Shown: positions 22,025-31,160 of the stretch, piece after piece
How the letters are laid out: each line of letters opens with the position of its first letter
How positions within the stretch are numbered: the stretch's first letter is position 1
Assembly (NCBI GenBank): GCA_016218825.1
Contig: JACRCV010000042.1
Location: 50,041 to 114,040, forward strand
Source: Deltaproteobacteria bacterium
Lineage (GTDB): Bacteria > Myxococcota > XYA12-FULL-58-9
Direction of reading: 5' to 3'
DNA length: 64,000 nt
Notes under the pieces: generated by a model
The model's input: the letters and a program-made list of their open reading frames with translations, nothing else
Databases searched by the model: none
Told to the model about the DNA's origin: nothing
Position numbers and translations under genes: made by a program

Positions 22025-23656
22025 ATGAAAGTGGCCTGCATCAGCCCGCCGCCTTTGAAGCCGTCCGAGCCCGGGCTGTCGGCGCCCGCTGCCGCAAAGG
22101 TGCTCTGCGAGCTCGGCGTCGAGGCGCTCGCGATCGACGCCGCCATCGGTTGGCACGCCTTCGCGCTCGCTCCGGAGCGCCTCGACCTCTGTCTCGAGCA
22201 CCGCCGGGCGCACGGTGCGAGCCACACCGAGCTCGCCACCCTGCGCCGCTCCAAGAGCAGCCTGGCATTGCGACCCGCGCTGCTGCGCCTGCCGGAGACC
22301 TACCGCGATCGGCGGCGCTACAGCTCGGCCATCAGCCACCTGGAGAACGGCTTGCGGCTGGCGGCCGCGCCCTTTCCTGACCTCAAGCTCGGCGTCGGCA
22401 CCATCGCTGGCACCGCTCCGAACGCCCGACCCGAGTCGTCCGCGTGGCTCGCCGCCTTCGCCGCGGCGCCGGGCCCGTTTGACGCCTACTTCACCGAGGT
22501 CTTGATCCCACGCCTGCGAGACGAGCGCGCCACCCACGTCGCGGTGTCGGTCACCTTTCAAGCGCAGGCCGCCGCCGCGTTTCGGTTCGCCGTCTTCGCG
22601 CGCGACCACCTGCCGGGTGTCACGCGGATCCTCGGCGGGCCGCTGGTCTCGTGCTTGCACGCCGTCGGGATCCAGACCGACCGCGAGCCCTTCACCCTCT
22701 TCGATCGGGTCGTCGGCGGCAGCGACGCCGACCTCCGCCAGCTGGCGCGCGAGGCTCTTGCCGCGCCCGTCGCTGGTGGCGCCGTGGGGCCGCTCTCAGC
22801 CCCGTTGGCGCTGTGCGCGGCGGACGCCTACTTGGCCCCGGAGCCGATCATTCCGGCGGCGCTCGGGCGCGGCTGCTACTGGCGGCACTGCACTTTCTGC
22901 CCGGAGCGGCTGATGGCGACCAGGACCGCTCGGGGAATGGGCGGGATCGAGGCGTGGCTGCAGGGCGTGGCCGCGCGTTTCCCGCGCGGCTCGATGCTGC
23001 ACCTGACCGACGCCGCGCTGCCGGTCGACGAGCTGCTTCGTATCGCCGCGGTGATCGCCCGCGATCGCTTGCCGATCCGTTGGCACGGCTTCGTGCGCCT
23101 CGAGGCGGAGCTGGCGCAAGCCGAGGTCGCGGCCGCTTTGGCGGCCGGCGGCTGCGTGATGTTGCAGCTCGGGGTCGAGACCGGGTCGCCGCGGCTGTTG
23201 TCGCTGCTCGCGAAGGGCGGCTCGCCGGAGCTCGCGCGGCAGGTGCTGCGGACGACGGCCGCGGCCGGGATCAAGAACGAGGTCTACCTGCTCTTCGGCC
23301 TGCCGACCGAGACCGACGCCGATCGCGAGGCGACGCTCGCGCTCGTCGAGGCCGAGGCCGAGAGCATTCACGCCGTGAATCCGGCGTTGCTGAACCTACC
23401 GCGAGGCAGCGCGATGCAGCGGGCGCCGGCGCGCTTCGGGATCACCGAGATCCGCCCCTTCCATCCGGCCACCGACCTGTCGCTCTATGACGACTTCCGC
23501 TGCGGCGCGCGCCACCCTCGCCTCGAGGCCCGGCGCTACCTGGCGCGGCGGTTCTTCAAGAGCCGCGCGGTGCGGGCGCTGGGCGTGGACCTGCGCTCGC
23601 CGCTGAAGGCCAACCACCTGTGCTTCTTGCTGGCCGACGCCGAGCGCCGCGCCTAG
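22025..23656 (+). CDS. Radical SAM protein with N-terminal B12-binding-like region
   Basis: ALGRGCYWRHCTFCPERLM cluster motif, LQLGVETGSPRLLSLLAKGGSPE, NEVYLLFGLPTETDADREATL; N-terminus MKVACISPPPLKPSEPGLSAPAAAKVLCELG. Confidence 0.85.
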   Translation: MKVACISPPPLKPSEPGLSAPAAAKVLCELGVEALAIDAAIGWHAFALAPERLDLCLEHRRAHGASHTELATLRRSKSSLALRPALLRLPETYRDRRRYSSAISHLENGLRLAAAPFPDLKLGVGTIAGTAPNARPESSAWLAAFAAAPGPFDAYFTEVLIPRLRDERATHVAVSVTFQAQAAAAFRFAVFARDHLPGVTRILGGPLVSCLHAVGIQTDREPFTLFDRVVGGSDADLRQLAREALAAPVAGGAVGPLSAPLALCAADAYLAPEPIIPAALGRGCYWRHCTFCPERLMATRTARGMGGIEAWLQGVAARFPRGSMLHLTDAALPVDELLRIAAVIARDRLPIRWHGFVRLEAELAQAEVAAALAAGGCVMLQLGVETGSPRLLSLLAKGGSPELARQVLRTTAAAGIKNEVYLLFGLPTETDADREATLALVEAEAESIHAVNPALLNLPRGSAMQRAPARFGITEIRPFHPATDLSLYDDFRCGARHPRLEARRYLARRFFKSRAVRALGVDLRSPLKANHLCFLLADAERRA

Positions 23657-23763
23657 ATGAAGTCGCGGCCCGAGACCAACAGCGTCACCTCGGCGCCGGT
23701 CCCGGTCTCGCCGTAGATGCCGCGGCCCCGCAGCGACACGCCGAGGCGGTCGACGGTGATCAT
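23653..23763 (-). CDS. Putative 36-aa small ORF
   Basis: MITVDRLGVSLRGRGIYGETGTGAEVTLLVSGRDFI*, preceded on the minus strand by AAAGGAG-9nt-ATG. Not in the ORF track because of its length. Confidence 0.4.
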   Translation of the reverse strand: MITVDRLGVSLRGRGIYGETGTGAEVTLLVSGRDFI

Positions 23764-24066
23764 CCGTTAGCACTCCTTTGGCGAGCGTGAACGTTCTCGT
23801 GGCAATCGTCGCGACGCTTCGGCATGCCGAGCTCAATGTGGGTCGCCACGAGAACCCCGACCGGGCACCATGACCACGCCGGTGCAGGTGCGCGCGCTCA
23901 CGGATCCGGACGCTGCCTTTGGCCGCGGCTACTTCTTGGGGACGTCGAGCATCGAGCAGGCGCCGAACTTGCCCGTCCTTCGGCTCGACCACGGCGGCCT
24001 CCTTATCGGTGATGCAGTCCCGGCATCGTATCTGGGCAAGGTCGTCCTGTCCACGGCGTCCGCGGC

Positions 24067-24507
24067 TCAGGCGCGGTGGTAGGGCTCGCCTTTGAGGATG
24101 GTGTGCGCGCGGTAGAGCTGCTCGAGGAGCAAGACGACCGCGAGGCGGTGCGGCAAGGTCAAGCGCGACAGCGCCAGGCGCTCCTGGCCGCGGGTGAACA
24201 GGTCCGGGTGCAAGCCGTCGGCGCCGCCCACCACCAGCGCCACGTCCTTGTTCGCGGCCCGCCACCGCTGCACCTTGCGCGTCAGATCCATCGTGGTGGT
24301 CTGCTCGCCGCCTTCGCACAACAGCACCACGTGCTCGTCGTCGCGAAGGCGGTCGAGGATCACGTCTCGCTCCTCTTTCAAGGTCGCGTCTTTGAAGCGG
24401 CACAGCTCGGTGGGGACGTAACGCGTCAGGCGTTCGAGGTACGCCTCGGCGGCATCGACGAGCGGGTCACGGGCGCGGCGTCCGACCGCGAGGATGCGGT
24501 AGCGCAC
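24067..24507 (-). CDS. rlmH: 23S rRNA (pseudouridine1915-N3)-methyltransferase RlmH
   Basis: LLCEGGEQTTTMDLTRKVQRW, DVALVVGGADGLHPDL, ALSRLTLPHRLAVVLLLEQLYRAHTILKGEPYHR (C-terminal YHR hallmark). Confidence 0.93.
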   Translation of the reverse strand: MRYRILAVGRRARDPLVDAAEAYLERLTRYVPTELCRFKDATLKEERDVILDRLRDDEHVVLLCEGGEQTTTMDLTRKVQRWRAANKDVALVVGGADGLHPDLFTRGQERLALSRLTLPHRLAVVLLLEQLYRAHTILKGEPYHRA

Positions 24508-24516
24508 GGCGCGGCC

Positions 24517-24921
24517 TCAAGAGCGGCGTCGGGACTTGGGGGCGCTCACCGCCTCGACGGTCAGCCGCGGCGCGTCTTTCCACAGGTCTTCGAGCTTGTA
24601 GACCTCGCGGGTGAAGGGATGGAAGACGTGCAGCACGACGGGGCCGTAGTCGACGAGCGCCCACTGGCCTTCGCGCAGGCCCTCGACGCCGATCGGGTGC
24701 CGGCCGGTGGCGCCGTTGAGCCCGTCCCGGACCCCTTCGGCCACCGCCTGCACGTGGCGGTCGCTGGTGCCGGTGGCGATCACCAGGAAGTCGGCGTAGC
24801 CGGAGCGCTCGCGGACGTCGATGACGACGATGTTCTGGGCTTTGTGGTCGAACGCCAGATCGGCGACCTGGCGAGCCAGCGCCTCTACGGCATCAGGTTT
24901 GGAGGATCGTTTCTTCGCCAT
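24517..24921 (-). CDS. rsfS: Ribosomal silencing factor RsfS
   Basis: DHKAQNIVVIDVRERSGYADFLVIATGTSDRHVQAVAEGV, GLREGQWALVDYGPVVLHVFHPFTREVYKLEDLW. Confidence 0.92.
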   Translation of the reverse strand: MAKKRSSKPDAVEALARQVADLAFDHKAQNIVVIDVRERSGYADFLVIATGTSDRHVQAVAEGVRDGLNGATGRHPIGVEGLREGQWALVDYGPVVLHVFHPFTREVYKLEDLWKDAPRLTVEAVSAPKSRRRS

Positions 24922-24963
24922 TCGTGGTGGTCGTGTACCTTCTTTGGCCCCCATCTGGCAAGC

Positions 24964-25956
24964 TCAGCGCGCCTTGGCCCCTTTGTCGGCCTTGCCGCTC
25001 TTCGCCGGCTTGTCCGTGTCGGGCTCCAGGTACTCGCTGAAGAACCCGAGGAGGTTCTTCGGGCGGTCGACGCGGCGAAACTCGGGGATGCTGTCCGGCG
25101 CCTTGACCGCCGCCACTTTGCCGACCTCGGTGATGCCGGCGTCGAAGCGCACCTGTAGCTGTGTCGGGCGAACCTGGCGGTCGGCGATTTCGAGCTGGCC
25201 CTCGAGCTGCAAGCGCATCATGACCCCGGTCGTGGCGTCGATCCAAAGCGCGCCCTGCAGATCGAGCGGCCGCGCCAGCTCGCGCCAGCGCGACGGCGGC
25301 GCGACCGGCAGGATCGGTCGTGGCAACGCCGTCGGCACCGGCGTCGCCTCCTCGGGCTTGGTGGCGAGGGACAGGCTGTAACGGGTGGCGTTGCGGCCGG
25401 CCACCACCTCGGGGCGGGGCTCGGCGAGCCTGAGCTTCGGCGAGAACAGGCTCAGGGCCTCGCGCATCGACGCGAACGCGACCTCGGTCCAGAACTCGGG
25501 CTCGAGGTCACGGCGCGGCTTGGAGCGCAGGTAGCCGCGGTCCTGGCGCACGTAGAGGGTCTCGCCGATGAGGTAGACCTCGGTCTCGTTCTCGGGCGTG
25601 TCGAGGACGACGTGGAAGTTCGACTGCGAGTCTTGGACCACCACCGAGACGTCGTTCTGCTCGTACTCCTCGGTGCCGCGGCTGAAGACGAAGGTCGAGC
25701 GGGCGGTGAACTTCAGCGACGCGAGCCTTGCCGCGGCCTCGCCGAAGGGCATCAGCAGCACGCGCCCGAACACCGCCGGATCGGCGGGGAAGGCCGTCAG
25801 GTCGATGGCGCCGACGTCGTACGACGGCTTGCCGGATCGCGGCGTGGTGCTGACCGCGGGCTTCTTGCAGCCGCCCACCGCCAGGGTCAGGAGGACGAAC
25901 GCGAGCGAGCGTCGTCGAAGCCCTTTCGCTGGGGGCGCATGCATGGCCGTCGGCAT
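24964..25956 (-). CDS. Putative lipoprotein of unknown function
   Basis: Signal/lipobox LAFVLLTLAVGGCKK; beta-rich body with SFQ-like pattern, C-terminal Lys-rich tail. Confidence 0.75.
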   Translation of the reverse strand: MPTAMHAPPAKGLRRRSLAFVLLTLAVGGCKKPAVSTTPRSGKPSYDVGAIDLTAFPADPAVFGRVLLMPFGEAAARLASLKFTARSTFVFSRGTEEYEQNDVSVVVQDSQSNFHVVLDTPENETEVYLIGETLYVRQDRGYLRSKPRRDLEPEFWTEVAFASMREALSLFSPKLRLAEPRPEVVAGRNATRYSLSLATKPEEATPVPTALPRPILPVAPPSRWRELARPLDLQGALWIDATTGVMMRLQLEGQLEIADRQVRPTQLQVRFDAGITEVGKVAAVKAPDSIPEFRRVDRPKNLLGFFSEYLEPDTDKPAKSGKADKGAKAR

Positions 25957-26125
25957 CACAGGCTCTCTTACGGTGTTTTTTCCCGGCGTGCAAAGGCCGG
26001 CGGCGACCCTCGCGCCCGGCATTTCCTTGCGAGATCGAGGGGGCCGTACTAACCTTAGATGAGGACGTACCGCTGTCGGCCGTGGCTCATGGGAGCGCGT
26101 CACGACCGCGACCTGGAGCAATCGT

Positions 26126-29100
26126 TTGAAGAACAAGCTGCTGTTGGCCGGCCTCGTCGCGGCGGTCCTTCCCATCGCCCCCGCCGCGCTCCTGTGGCAC
26201 CGGCAGGCCACTTTGCCGCTCGAGTCGCAGGTCACCAAGGCCTCGTTGGATGACGCCGCCGCCTCGCTCGACGAGGGGCCGGTGCCGGTGACGGGCGCCG
26301 GCTACGATCTGAGCGCCCACCAGACCCTGAGCCGCGTGGTTATCCTCATCAAGGAGAACTACGTCGAGCCGGAGCGCATCCAGCCCTATCCGATGCTGCT
26401 CGCGGCCTTGGACTACATCCAGAAGACCGTCCCCGAGGTGATGGTGGACGACAGCGAGGCGCCGAAGCGCATCAAGGTCTCGGTGGGCAGCGCTCAGCAC
26501 TCCTTCGATCTCGAGCGCCTCGGCGGTCTGGACCAGCTCTGGGAGGTGACGCTGGCGCTGCGTGACGTGTTCCGCTTCATCCAGAGCCACATCGCCGATC
26601 CGGAGCGGCAGCGCGACATCGAGTACGCCGCGATCAACGGCATGCTGTCGACCTTGGACCCGCACTCGGTGCTGCTGAAGCCCGAGAGCTTCGACGAGGT
26701 CAAGCTGTCGACCAAGGGCGAGTTCGGCGGCCTCGGGATCGTGATCTCGATCCGCGACGGCGCGCTCACCATCATCTCGCCGATCGAGGGGACGCCGGCG
26801 GCGCGCGCCGGGCTCAAGGCCAAGGATCAGATCGTCAAGATCGGCGAAGAGTCCACGGTCAACATGAACCTCGAGGAGGCGGTGCAGCGCCTGCGCGGCA
26901 AGCCCGGCACCAAGGTCAACGTCTGGATCCTGCGCAAGAGCTGGACCGAACCGCGGCGCTACTCTTTGACCCGCGCCAACATCAAGATCGAGAGCGTGTC
27001 CTCGGAGTCGCTCGACGACGGCATCGGCTACGTGAAGATCAAGAGCTTCCAGGCCAACACCTTCGACGACCTCGACCTGCACCTCGAGAAGCTCAAGAGC
27101 CGCCATCAGGGGAGCTTGAAGGGCCTGGTGTTGGATCTGCGCAACAACCCCGGCGGCCTCTTGGATCAAGCGATCCTGGTCTCCGACCGCTTCGTCGACC
27201 GCGGCCCGATCGTGATCACCGTCGGCGAGGGCAACCGCAAGCGCGACGTCAAGACCGCGCACGTCGCCGGCACCGACCTGGACTATCCGATCGCGGTGCT
27301 GGTCAACGGCGGCAGCGCCTCGGCCTCGGAGATCGTCGCCGGCGCCCTGAAGAACCTCGGGCGCGCGATCGTCATCGGCCAGCAGACCTTCGGCAAGGGC
27401 TCGGTGCAGGTGCTGTACGACTTCAAGGATCGTTCGGCGCTGAAGCTGACGATTGCCCAATACCTGACGCCCGGCGACTTGTCGATCCAATCGGTCGGCA
27501 TCACCCCCGACGTGCAGCTGGTGCCGGCGACCATCAGCAAGGACGCGCTGCACGTCTTCGTCGAGGAGGACGGCACCCGCGAAAAGGATCTCGATCGCCA
27601 CCTCGACACCCCGACCGCGGTCGGCCAGAACACCGACTCCAGCGTCGACCTCGCCGACCTGTCGAAGCCGGTGATGCACATCGTCCACCTGGCGCCGGTC
27701 GAGGCCGAGCCCGCCGCCGAAGAGGCCGCCGGCGAAGGCAGCGAGGCCGAGCCCGACAAGTTCAAGTACGACTTCGAGATCCACCTGGCGCACGACGTGT
27801 TGGTCGGCGCCACGAGCCGGGAGCGCAAGGCGATGCTGCAGGAGGCCCGGCCGCTGTTCGCGGCGCGCGGCGACGAGGAGGAGAAGCACATCGTCGACGA
27901 GCTCGGCAAGCTCGGCGTCGACTGGACGACGGCCGCCAAGGAGGCGACCGCGCGGGTCGAGGCGACGCTGCAGCTCAAGGGCGGCAAGACGGTGGCGGCG
28001 GGGACGGTCGCGGTGCTGCAGGCGACGGTGAAGAACGTCGGCGACGGCGCGCTCTGCCGGGTCTACGGCGTGACCAGCTCCGAGAACCCGCTGTTCAAGA
28101 ACCTCGAGTTCCCGTTTGGCCGGATCGCCGCCGGCGCGACCAAGCGCTGGGAGGTCAGCGTCAAGCTGCCGCAAGACCTGAACCCGCGCGCCGATCTCGT
28201 GACCTTGTCGCTCGGCGATCTCTACCAGCAGTCCGCGAGCGTCCGCGCGTCGACGATGATCGAGGTCGCCGAGGTGGCGAGGCCGAGCTTCTCGTATCGC
28301 TACTGGCTCGACGATCGCCGCGGCGGCAACGGCGACGGGTTGTTGCAGCCGAACGAGGACGTCGACTTCAAGGTCGTGGTGTTGAACAACGGCCGCGGCA
28401 AGGCCGACGACGTCACGGTGGCGGTGAAGAACCTGGCGGCGAAGGGCGTGTTCCTGAAGAAGGGCCGCGAGAAGGTCGGGGTGTTGAAGCCCGGCAGCAG
28501 CAAAGAGGTGACCCTGGAGTTCGCGCTCAAGTCGCCCGAGGACGAGGTCGGCGTGCGCCTCTCGGTCTGGGACGCGACCCTCGGTGAGGCGCTCTCCGAG
28601 GAGGTCAAGCTCCCGGTCGCCGTCGGGCGCAAGGCCAAGCCGGAGCGCGCCGGGCTGAAGGTCACGAACGGCGCCGGCGCCCCGGTGTACGCCGGTGCCG
28701 ACGACGGCGCGCCGGTGATCGGTCAGGCCAAGGCCGGGGCGGCGTTGAAGAGCGACGCCAGCTTCGCCGGCTTCTACCGCGTCCTCGGCGACGGCGACGC
28801 CTTCGGCTTCGTCAAGACCGACGACGTCAAGGCGCAGGGCGGCGGCAAGGGCGCGGCGAGCACCATCCGCTGGAGCCGGGCGCAGGCGGCGCCGGTGATC
28901 GCGCTGGAGCGGCCGTCGTTGATCACCCGCGAGCCCACGGTGCGGCTCTCCGGCAGCATCACCGACGAGCGCCACCTGAAGGACGTCTTCATCTTCGTCA
29001 ACGACAAGAAGGTCTACTATCAGTCGCTCGACGACCAAGAGCCCGGAGACCAGGGGGTGCGGGCGCCGTTCGACGTGACCGTGACCTTGAAGACCGGCGA

Positions 29101-29224
29101 GAACGGCATCGCGATCGTGGCGCGCGAGAGCAAGGATCTCGTCAGCCGCACGGTGTTGGGCCTCTATCGCGAGCCCGCCGAGGTCGTGGCCGAGGTGCCC
29201 GCCAAGAAGCCGGTCGCCCAGTAA
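26126..29224 (+). CDS. S41-family (C-terminal processing) peptidase with PDZ domain and long C-terminal extension
   Basis: PDZ region GLGIVISIRDGALTIISPIEGTPAARAGLKAKDQIVKI; VLDLRNNPGGLLDQAI; catalytic NGGSASASEIVAGAL...GQQTFGKGSVQ; 1032 aa. Confidence 0.9.
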   Translation: MKNKLLLAGLVAAVLPIAPAALLWHRQATLPLESQVTKASLDDAAASLDEGPVPVTGAGYDLSAHQTLSRVVILIKENYVEPERIQPYPMLLAALDYIQKTVPEVMVDDSEAPKRIKVSVGSAQHSFDLERLGGLDQLWEVTLALRDVFRFIQSHIADPERQRDIEYAAINGMLSTLDPHSVLLKPESFDEVKLSTKGEFGGLGIVISIRDGALTIISPIEGTPAARAGLKAKDQIVKIGEESTVNMNLEEAVQRLRGKPGTKVNVWILRKSWTEPRRYSLTRANIKIESVSSESLDDGIGYVKIKSFQANTFDDLDLHLEKLKSRHQGSLKGLVLDLRNNPGGLLDQAILVSDRFVDRGPIVITVGEGNRKRDVKTAHVAGTDLDYPIAVLVNGGSASASEIVAGALKNLGRAIVIGQQTFGKGSVQVLYDFKDRSALKLTIAQYLTPGDLSIQSVGITPDVQLVPATISKDALHVFVEEDGTREKDLDRHLDTPTAVGQNTDSSVDLADLSKPVMHIVHLAPVEAEPAAEEAAGEGSEAEPDKFKYDFEIHLAHDVLVGATSRERKAMLQEARPLFAARGDEEEKHIVDELGKLGVDWTTAAKEATARVEATLQLKGGKTVAAGTVAVLQATVKNVGDGALCRVYGVTSSENPLFKNLEFPFGRIAAGATKRWEVSVKLPQDLNPRADLVTLSLGDLYQQSASVRASTMIEVAEVARPSFSYRYWLDDRRGGNGDGLLQPNEDVDFKVVVLNNGRGKADDVTVAVKNLAAKGVFLKKGREKVGVLKPGSSKEVTLEFALKSPEDEVGVRLSVWDATLGEALSEEVKLPVAVGRKAKPERAGLKVTNGAGAPVYAGADDGAPVIGQAKAGAALKSDASFAGFYRVLGDGDAFGFVKTDDVKAQGGGKGAASTIRWSRAQAAPVIALERPSLITREPTVRLSGSITDERHLKDVFIFVNDKKVYYQSLDDQEPGDQGVRAPFDVTVTLKTGENGIAIVARESKDLVSRTVLGLYREPAEVVAEVPAKKPVAQ

Positions 29225-29225
29225 C

Positions 29226-31127
29226 GTGTCCCCGTCCGACGCCGCGAGTCATCCGAGCGCCGCCCGCCCTGTAGCGCCGTCGTCGCCGCGGTGTTCTCTC
29301 TGGCGGCAGCGGGTCCTCTGGACCCGACTCGTGGTCTTGGCGCTGTTCGCCGCGGCGCTCAGCGAGCTCGTGATCGAGGCGCCGTCGTTCTCCCACGACC
29401 GCCGCTTCCTCGAGCTGCTGCGCGCGCACGGCTGGCTGCTCTGGGCGTTGTGGGCGGCGTGGGCGGGGGTGTTGGCGCTGCGGCGCCGCCTGGACCCTTC
29501 GACGACGGCCGTGGTGCTCGAGTCCCGCCTGGTCTACGGCCTCACGGTCGCGGCCCTCGGCGTGACGCTCGCGGCGCCTTTCACCAACGCCTACTTCAGC
29601 CACGTGACCCACCCGTGCCTGGGTCTCTTCATCGCCTGGAGCGTCTGGCCGGTCGTCGCCCGGCTCTGGGGCCGTGGCGGCGCGCGCTTGGTCGCGATCG
29701 CCGGCCGCGGCGCCGATCTCGCGCCGTGGTTGTTGGCGCTTTGCTGCGCCCTGGTGATCTTCCTGCAGTCGTACCGGCGCTACTGGTGGTTCGGGGCCGG
29801 CGGCAAGGACCTCGGGCTGTTTCACCAGAGCGTCTGGCTGCTGTCGCGCTTCGAGGCGCCGCACAACACGGTGATGGGCCTGCACGCGTTCGCCGACCAC
29901 CTGGAGTTCATCGACGTGCTGCTCGCGCCGGTCATGTGGATCTGGGCGGACGCCGGCGCCCTGCTGTTGTGCCAGGCGCTCATCGTCGCGGCCGGCGCGG
30001 TGCCGATCTTCCTGCTCGGCCGCCGTCACCTCGGGTCGGGGATCGCTGCCGCGGCGATGGTCGCGGTCTACCTGATCGGCATCGATCTGCAGCAGGCGTA
30101 CATGTTCGACTTCAACCCGACCACCTGCGGCGCCGGCCTGTTGCCGTGGGTCGTCTGGGCCTTCGAGCGCGAGCGGCCGATCTTGTTCGCGCTCTTCCTG
30201 GTGCTGGTCGCGCTCACCAAGGAGAACCTGGTTCTCTACGGCCTGGGTTTGTGCCTGACGCTCGCCTGCGGCGTTCGCCGCCGTTTGCCGCTCGCGGCCG
30301 CGGCCTTGCTCGCCGGTTTCTTCGTGCTCGAAATGAAGGTGATCTTCCCGCTGTTCGCGCCCGAGGGCTTTCGCCACCTGCGCTTCGAGGCGATGGGGGG
30401 CTCGGCGACCGAGATCTTGTGGAGCGCGGTGAAGAGCCCGGCGGCGGCGTTCGCGCTTTTGTGGACACCGGGGAACAAGATCAACGGGCTGTTGTCGCCG
30501 TTCTCCACCATGGCGTTCGCGGCGCTGCTCGCGCCCCGGTACGCGTTCGCGCTCGCGCCGGTGATCCTCGAGCGCTTCTGGTCGAGCCACGCGAACCGCT
30601 GGTGGGGTTTCCATTACGGCGCCGGCGCCGGGGTGCTGGCGCTGCTCGCCGGCATCGAAGGCCTGGCGCGCTTTCGCCGCTTCGCGGCCGGGCGGGCGGC
30701 GTACTTGGGCGACGTCGCGGTGTTGGGGGTGTTGCTGGCGGCGGTGCTCGTGAGCTCTGCGGCGCGCTTCGGGCCGGGGCCGGTGTGGCTCTGGCGGCAG
30801 TCGTACTTCACCACCGCGGCCGACCGCGTCGACGCGCAAACGGTGCTGGCGCTGATCCCACCCGAGGCCGAGGTCGCGGCGCAGAACCACCTGTTGCCGC
30901 ATCTGAGCGGCCGGCGGCACATCGTCGAGATCCACCGGCCGGTCACCGCGGAGTACGTCGCGCTCGATCTGCGCCAGGACGCTTGGCCCTACGGCGCCGA
31001 CTACGTCCGGCCGCTCGTCCGCGACCTGCGGCAACAGGGCTACGGGGTCATCGCCTGCCGGGGAGACGCGCTGTTGCTCCAGAGGGGCGCGGCCTCGGTC
31101 GACTGTCCGGCGCTCGCCGGTCCGTAG
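29226..31127 (+). CDS. DUF2079-like polytopic membrane protein
   Basis: DLGLFHQSVWLLSRF...LHAFADHLEFIDVLLAPVMWIW...LLLCQALIVAAGAVPIFLLGRR and many TM segments. Confidence 0.8.
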   Translation: MSPSDAASHPSAARPVAPSSPRCSLWRQRVLWTRLVVLALFAAALSELVIEAPSFSHDRRFLELLRAHGWLLWALWAAWAGVLALRRRLDPSTTAVVLESRLVYGLTVAALGVTLAAPFTNAYFSHVTHPCLGLFIAWSVWPVVARLWGRGGARLVAIAGRGADLAPWLLALCCALVIFLQSYRRYWWFGAGGKDLGLFHQSVWLLSRFEAPHNTVMGLHAFADHLEFIDVLLAPVMWIWADAGALLLCQALIVAAGAVPIFLLGRRHLGSGIAAAAMVAVYLIGIDLQQAYMFDFNPTTCGAGLLPWVVWAFERERPILFALFLVLVALTKENLVLYGLGLCLTLACGVRRRLPLAAAALLAGFFVLEMKVIFPLFAPEGFRHLRFEAMGGSATEILWSAVKSPAAAFALLWTPGNKINGLLSPFSTMAFAALLAPRYAFALAPVILERFWSSHANRWWGFHYGAGAGVLALLAGIEGLARFRRFAAGRAAYLGDVAVLGVLLAAVLVSSAARFGPGPVWLWRQSYFTTAADRVDAQTVLALIPPEAEVAAQNHLLPHLSGRRHIVEIHRPVTAEYVALDLRQDAWPYGADYVRPLVRDLRQQGYGVIACRGDALLLQRGAASVDCPALAGP

Positions 31128-31160
31128 CGACTTGCGCCCCATCGCCAACGCAGCGCGGTC

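Noticed and set aside
23870-24082. 70-aa plus-strand ORF MTTPVQVRALTDPDAAFGRGYFLG...
   Set aside because: No Shine-Dalgarno and it overlaps the end of rlmH; insufficient support as a gene.
26087-29038. 983-aa minus-strand ORF antisense to the S41 protease
   Set aside because: Low-complexity R/A/L/H-rich translation with no domain; typical third-position GC shadow of a real gene.
29142-31148. 668-aa minus-strand ORF opposite the DUF2079 gene
   Set aside because: R/E/Q-rich shadow translation; the plus-strand gene has clear TM helices and family motifs.
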